Source of the DNA: an uncultured Oscillospiraceae bacterium
GTDB lineage: Bacteria; Bacillota; Clostridia; Oscillospirales; Oscillospiraceae
DNA: 7,100 nt
NCBI GenBank assembly: GCA_900756715.1
Contig: CAAELC010000111.1
Span: forward strand, 1 to 7,100
Direction: 5' to 3'
In this document: piece by piece, positions 5,221 to 7,100 of the stretch
Position numbering within the stretch: the first letter of the stretch is position 1
Layout of the letters: every line of letters begins with the position of its first letter
The notes under the pieces: generated by a model
Told to the model about the DNA's origin: nothing
Seen by the model: only the letters and a program-made list of their open reading frames with translations
The model's database searches: none
Position numbers and translations under genes: made by a program

Positions 5221-6366
5221 CCGTGCACCCTCACCATCACCACCCCCCATGTTCACCAGTGGGCTACCGAGTGGACCAGCGATGGTACCCACCACTGGCA
5301 TGAGTGTACGGCCGAAGGCTGCACCTTGACAGCAGGTACTGCCAATAGCGAAAAAGGTGGCTATAAAGAGCACGACTGGACCGCCGCAAACTGCACCACT
5401 GCCAAAACCTGTTCTATTTGCGGTAAGACAGAAGGCAGCGCCCTCGGCCATGATTGGACTGATGCAACCTGTACCGCTCCTAAGACCTGCAAGCGTACCG
5501 GCTGCACCGCCACCGATGGTAGCCCTCTTGACCATGATTGGGATACTGTCTGGACGATCGGTGATGACCAGCACTGGCACAAGTGCAATCGTACTGGCTG
5601 TACCGCAATAAAAGATGCGGCGAGCCATATCCCCGACCGTAATGCTGCAACTGAAGATGACTCCGTCAAGTGCACCAAATGCGGCAAAGTCCTCACCCCC
5701 GCCCTTGGCCATGTCCATACCAGTCATCTTACTTCCGTAGCGGCTCAGGCCCCCACCTGCACCGCACCCGGCAATGCTGCCTACTGGAAGTGCAGCTGTG
5801 ATAAGCTGTTCTCCGATGACACCGCCACCACCGAGACAAATCTTGCCGCCGTGACGAAAGCCGCCCTCGGCCACGATCATAACGGTCCTTGGGTCACCAC
5901 AGATGAGAATGAACACTGGAAAGTGTGTGCCCGCGAAGGCTGCAACGAGCAACTGGATAAGGCTGTCCACACCCCCTCCGCTTGGGTAAATGTCGGCGAT
6001 GGCTACCATCACCAGACCTGCACTGTCTGCGAAAGAGAGTTGACGCATGAGGTCTGCACCTTTGGCCAGCCCCTAAGGTACAATGCCACCTCTCACTGGG
6101 AAGAGTGCACAAAGTGCGGTAACAAGCAGAACGAAGCCGCCCACGAGTTCCTCCCCGATTCCGACAAGTACACCGGCTGTGATTACACCAAATCCTCCAC
6201 CATCACCATCATCACCCCCACCCAGCCGGGCGATAGCAAGCCCGCGGAGGGCAACCCCTCCACCGGCGCGGTTTCCGGCCCCGTCGGCTACATCGCGATC
6301 GGCCTGGCTGTCGTAGGCGCTCTCTGCCTCGGCGCTAAAAAGCTCACCAAAAAGCACGAGGACTGA
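4771..6366 (+). CDS. Cell-surface anchor protein: cohesin, Cys/His-rich repeats, NPSTG anchor
   Basis: A 531-residue protein from ATG 4771, nine bases after GGAGG (4757-4761). Residues 1-25 are a signal peptide ending TAFA. Residues about 27-150 are cohesin-like (VLKVETTTTSVQQGENVVIK, IAAIGFNVEVPD, FEIVTITYKV). Residues about 158-472 are Cys/His/Trp-rich repeats: HHWHECTAEGC (174-184), QHWHKCNRTGC (267-277), EHWKVCAREGC (381-391), SHWEECTKCG (441-450), with CSIC, CTKC, CTVC pairs and spaced HDW motifs; these look like metal-binding or disulfide modules, known in gut surface proteins but without a role I can name. The C-terminus has a Pro/Gly linker, NPSTG (495-499), a membrane segment (about 503-522) and tail KKLTKKHED, a sortase-type signal of the NPxTG kind. 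It has no dockerin, so by analogy with the Ruminococcus flavefaciens anchoring cohesin ScaE it would be the wall-attached base of the assembly. Confidence 0.87.
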   Translation: MKKIVSIALAIALICFMIASTAFANETAVLKVETTTTSVQQGENVVIKISMSSNTTKNIAAIGFNVEVPDSFEYVSHTLASGLPENAVYTNRTGTFGCYDGQLSGDFEIVTITYKVKEAADAGDVSVGIKNDDDLSVTDVEDSLVDLTINPCTLTITTPHVHQWATEWTSDGTHHWHECTAEGCTLTAGTANSEKGGYKEHDWTAANCTTAKTCSICGKTEGSALGHDWTDATCTAPKTCKRTGCTATDGSPLDHDWDTVWTIGDDQHWHKCNRTGCTAIKDAASHIPDRNAATEDDSVKCTKCGKVLTPALGHVHTSHLTSVAAQAPTCTAPGNAAYWKCSCDKLFSDDTATTETNLAAVTKAALGHDHNGPWVTTDENEHWKVCAREGCNEQLDKAVHTPSAWVNVGDGYHHQTCTVCERELTHEVCTFGQPLRYNATSHWEECTKCGNKQNEAAHEFLPDSDKYTGCDYTKSSTITIITPTQPGDSKPAEGNPSTGAVSGPVGYIAIGLAVVGALCLGAKKLTKKHED

Positions 6367-6395
6367 CCCCAACGCGTAAAATAATGCAGTAACAT

Positions 6396-6438
6396 AAGGC
6401 CCCCGGCCCGATCCCTCCGATCCCGCCGGGGGCCTTTT
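6396..6438 (+). terminator. Rho-independent terminator of the cohesin operon
   Basis: AAGGCCCCCGGC (6396-6407) pairs perfectly over 12 bases with GCCGGGGGCCTT (6425-6436), followed by TT. It lies 30 bases after the anchor gene stop. The 17-base loop contains CCGATCCC twice. Confidence 0.9.
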
Positions 6439-6451
6439 CATCCCACCCATC

Positions 6452-6481
6452 AAAAAAAGAGCCCTCCGCGGAAGGCCCTTT
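6452..6481 (-). terminator. Rho-independent terminator of the zinc-ribbon gene
   Basis: The segments 6456-6467 and 6470-6481 pair at 10 of 12 positions around a GC centre, and the run of seven A at 6452-6458 gives a U-tract on the minus strand. It lies two bases beyond the minus-strand gene's stop and converges with the operon terminator. Confidence 0.8.
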
Positions 6482-6483
6482 CG

Positions 6484-6876
6484 TTATGTCTTTTTGATAA
6501 AGCTCGTCCCGCATTTGGGACAGGAAATACTGATCTTCCCCTTGCCGCGCGGCACCCGCAGCTTCTGCTTGCAGGTGGGGCAGGTGAATACCTTGTACTT
6601 TCTGCGTTCCTCCCGGCTGGGCCGGTTTGCGCGCTTATTCTTCAGCTTCCACCAGAATTGCAGCAGCTTTTGGTTCTCCTGCTGCCGGGCGTAAATGTTG
6701 CGGGAGAAGATGCGCAGATAGCACACCACCAGCACCGCCCAGCACAGGATGCTGAGCCCCTTGATCTGAAAAATGCTGCCGCATAGCGAGATGACCAAAG
6801 AGAGCGCCAGCAGTACCCAGGTCAGCTGATCCACCCCGTATCGTCCCATCATCAAACGGCGAAACCAATCCCGCAT
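6484..6876 (-). CDS. Small two-TM membrane protein with C-terminal zinc ribbon
   Basis: A 130-residue protein on the minus strand, ATG at 6876-6874. An amphipathic, basic N-terminus (MRDWFRRLMMGRYGVDQLT) is followed by two hydrophobic segments (about 18-36 and 40-56), a basic, Gln/Lys/Arg-rich linker (57-95), and a zinc ribbon with C99-P-T-C102 and C119-P-K-C122. The N-terminal RRxMMGRYGVDQL pattern is one I associate with an uncharacterised family common in Clostridia; no function is established to my knowledge. AAGGAG lies about 12 bases upstream, rather far, with a second AAAGG almost touching the ATG. The gene has its own promoter and terminator, so it is independent of the cohesin operon. 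Zinc binding is inferred from the four cysteines. Confidence 0.85.
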   Translation of the reverse strand: MRDWFRRLMMGRYGVDQLTWVLLALSLVISLCGSIFQIKGLSILCWAVLVVCYLRIFSRNIYARQQENQKLLQFWWKLKNKRANRPSREERRKYKVFTCPTCKQKLRVPRGKGKISISCPKCGTSFIKKT

Positions 6877-6918
6877 ACCTTTCCGGCTCTCCTTTCCCGT
6901 TCATTTCTGCTGTACTCT

Positions 6919-6947
6919 ATCATAGCGGAATGACAGAAAAACTGCAA
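6919..6947 (-). promoter_or_regulatory. Sigma-A type promoter of the zinc-ribbon gene
   Basis: On the minus strand TTGCAG (6947-6942), 17 bases, TATGAT (6924-6919), about 42 bases upstream of the start codon. Spacing and -10 are good and the -35 has four of six consensus bases. Confidence 0.65.
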
Positions 6948-6963
6948 GAAAAGCAGCGCAGAA

Positions 6964-6991
6964 TTTACAAACCGTTTACGAATTGTTTTCT
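6964..6991. promoter_or_regulatory. Three hexamers at 11-base period, candidate OmpR-family binding site
   Basis: TTTACA (6964-6969), five bases, TTTACG (6975-6980), five bases, TTTTCT (6986-6991). The period of one helical turn matches direct-repeat sites such as Pho boxes. It lies 17 bases upstream of the minus-strand -35 and about 45 bases before the possible gene at 7036. The regulator is unknown. Confidence 0.35.
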
Positions 6992-7011
6992 GGCCATGGG
7001 CAAATCAGCAC

Positions 7012-7035
7012 GGACTTCTCCTATGGGGGGAGTCC
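7012..7035 (+). promoter_or_regulatory. Hairpin enclosing the ribosome binding site of the right-edge start
   Basis: GGACTTCTCC (7012-7021) can pair with GGGGGAGTCC (7026-7035) over ten positions, two of them G-U, with a TATG loop. The 3' arm contains the only ribosome binding site, and the ATG follows directly at 7036. Confidence 0.45.
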
Positions 7036-7100
7036 ATGCAGGATCTCTGCCGGCAAAGCCGCCCGCGCTCCCACGCCGGGCGCGCCCTCCGCTTCAGTCG
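7036..7100 (+). CDS. Possible N-terminus of a gene running off the right edge
   Basis: From ATG 7036 the frame stays open for 21 codons to the edge: MQDLCRQSRPRSHAGRALRF and on. A GGGGGGAG site (7025-7032) lies only three bases upstream, closer than usual. The peptide is strongly basic with no recognisable domain in what is visible. An alternative overlapping start at 6996 in another frame is also open but lacks a ribosome binding site. Too short to assign; it is listed because of the start signals. Confidence 0.35.
   Translation, partial: MQDLCRQSRPRSHAGRALRFS

Noticed and set aside
5080..6048. Long minus-strand open frame opposite the anchor protein
   Set aside because: Composition is a Gly/Ala/Ile artefact of the repeated plus-strand codons; it crosses the sharp GC boundary and shows no domain or start signal.

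Overview
The window looks like chromosome from a Gram-positive, anaerobic Clostridia-type bacterium, plausibly an Oscillospiraceae/Ruminococcaceae-like gut species. The grounds are strong AGGAGG-type ribosome binding sites, extended -10 promoters, a lipobox lipoprotein, a sortase-type C-terminal anchor, cohesin and dockerin modules, and a small CXXC protein of the kind known beside clostridial 4Fe-4S membrane proteins. Placement is inferred from gene content only.

Left part (1-2570): an OmpR/PhoB-type response regulator (minus strand, cut by the left edge) is transcribed divergently from a three-gene membrane redox operon. The operon encodes a 48-residue membrane protein ending in a CLEC motif, a polytopic 4Fe-4S protein of the NapH/YccM type whose start overlaps the small gene's stop, and a TlpA-like thioredoxin-fold lipoprotein with a CxxC pair. 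Together they suggest a route that carries electrons across the membrane to an extracytoplasmic thiol-disulfide protein. The 146-base divergent region holds two back-to-back extended -10 promoters and TTAAC-type repeats between them.

Middle (2571-3161): a decayed remnant of a wall-anchored surface protein (Ig-like segment plus an out-of-frame membrane-anchor tail), a strong hairpin, then two adjacent perfect palindromes of 20 and 22 bases just upstream of the next operon.

Core (3162-6366): three secreted proteins in one operon: cohesin-dockerin, cohesin-linker domain-dockerin, and cohesin-Cys/His-rich repeats-NPSTG membrane anchor. This is the logic of a small cellulosome-like surface assembly: one wall-anchored cohesin and two adaptor scaffoldins. 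A block of clearly lower GC (about 4561-5220) coincides with the dockerin of the second protein plus the signal peptide and cohesin of the anchor protein, as if a matching dockerin-cohesin pair had been exchanged as a cassette. This is the most interesting observation in the window.

Right part (6367-7100): two convergent terminators, a small two-TM zinc-ribbon protein on the minus strand with a good promoter, a threefold 11-base-period direct repeat resembling OmpR-family sites, and at the right edge a possible gene start whose ribosome binding site lies inside a hairpin. No RNA genes, CRISPR arrays or insertion sequences were seen.
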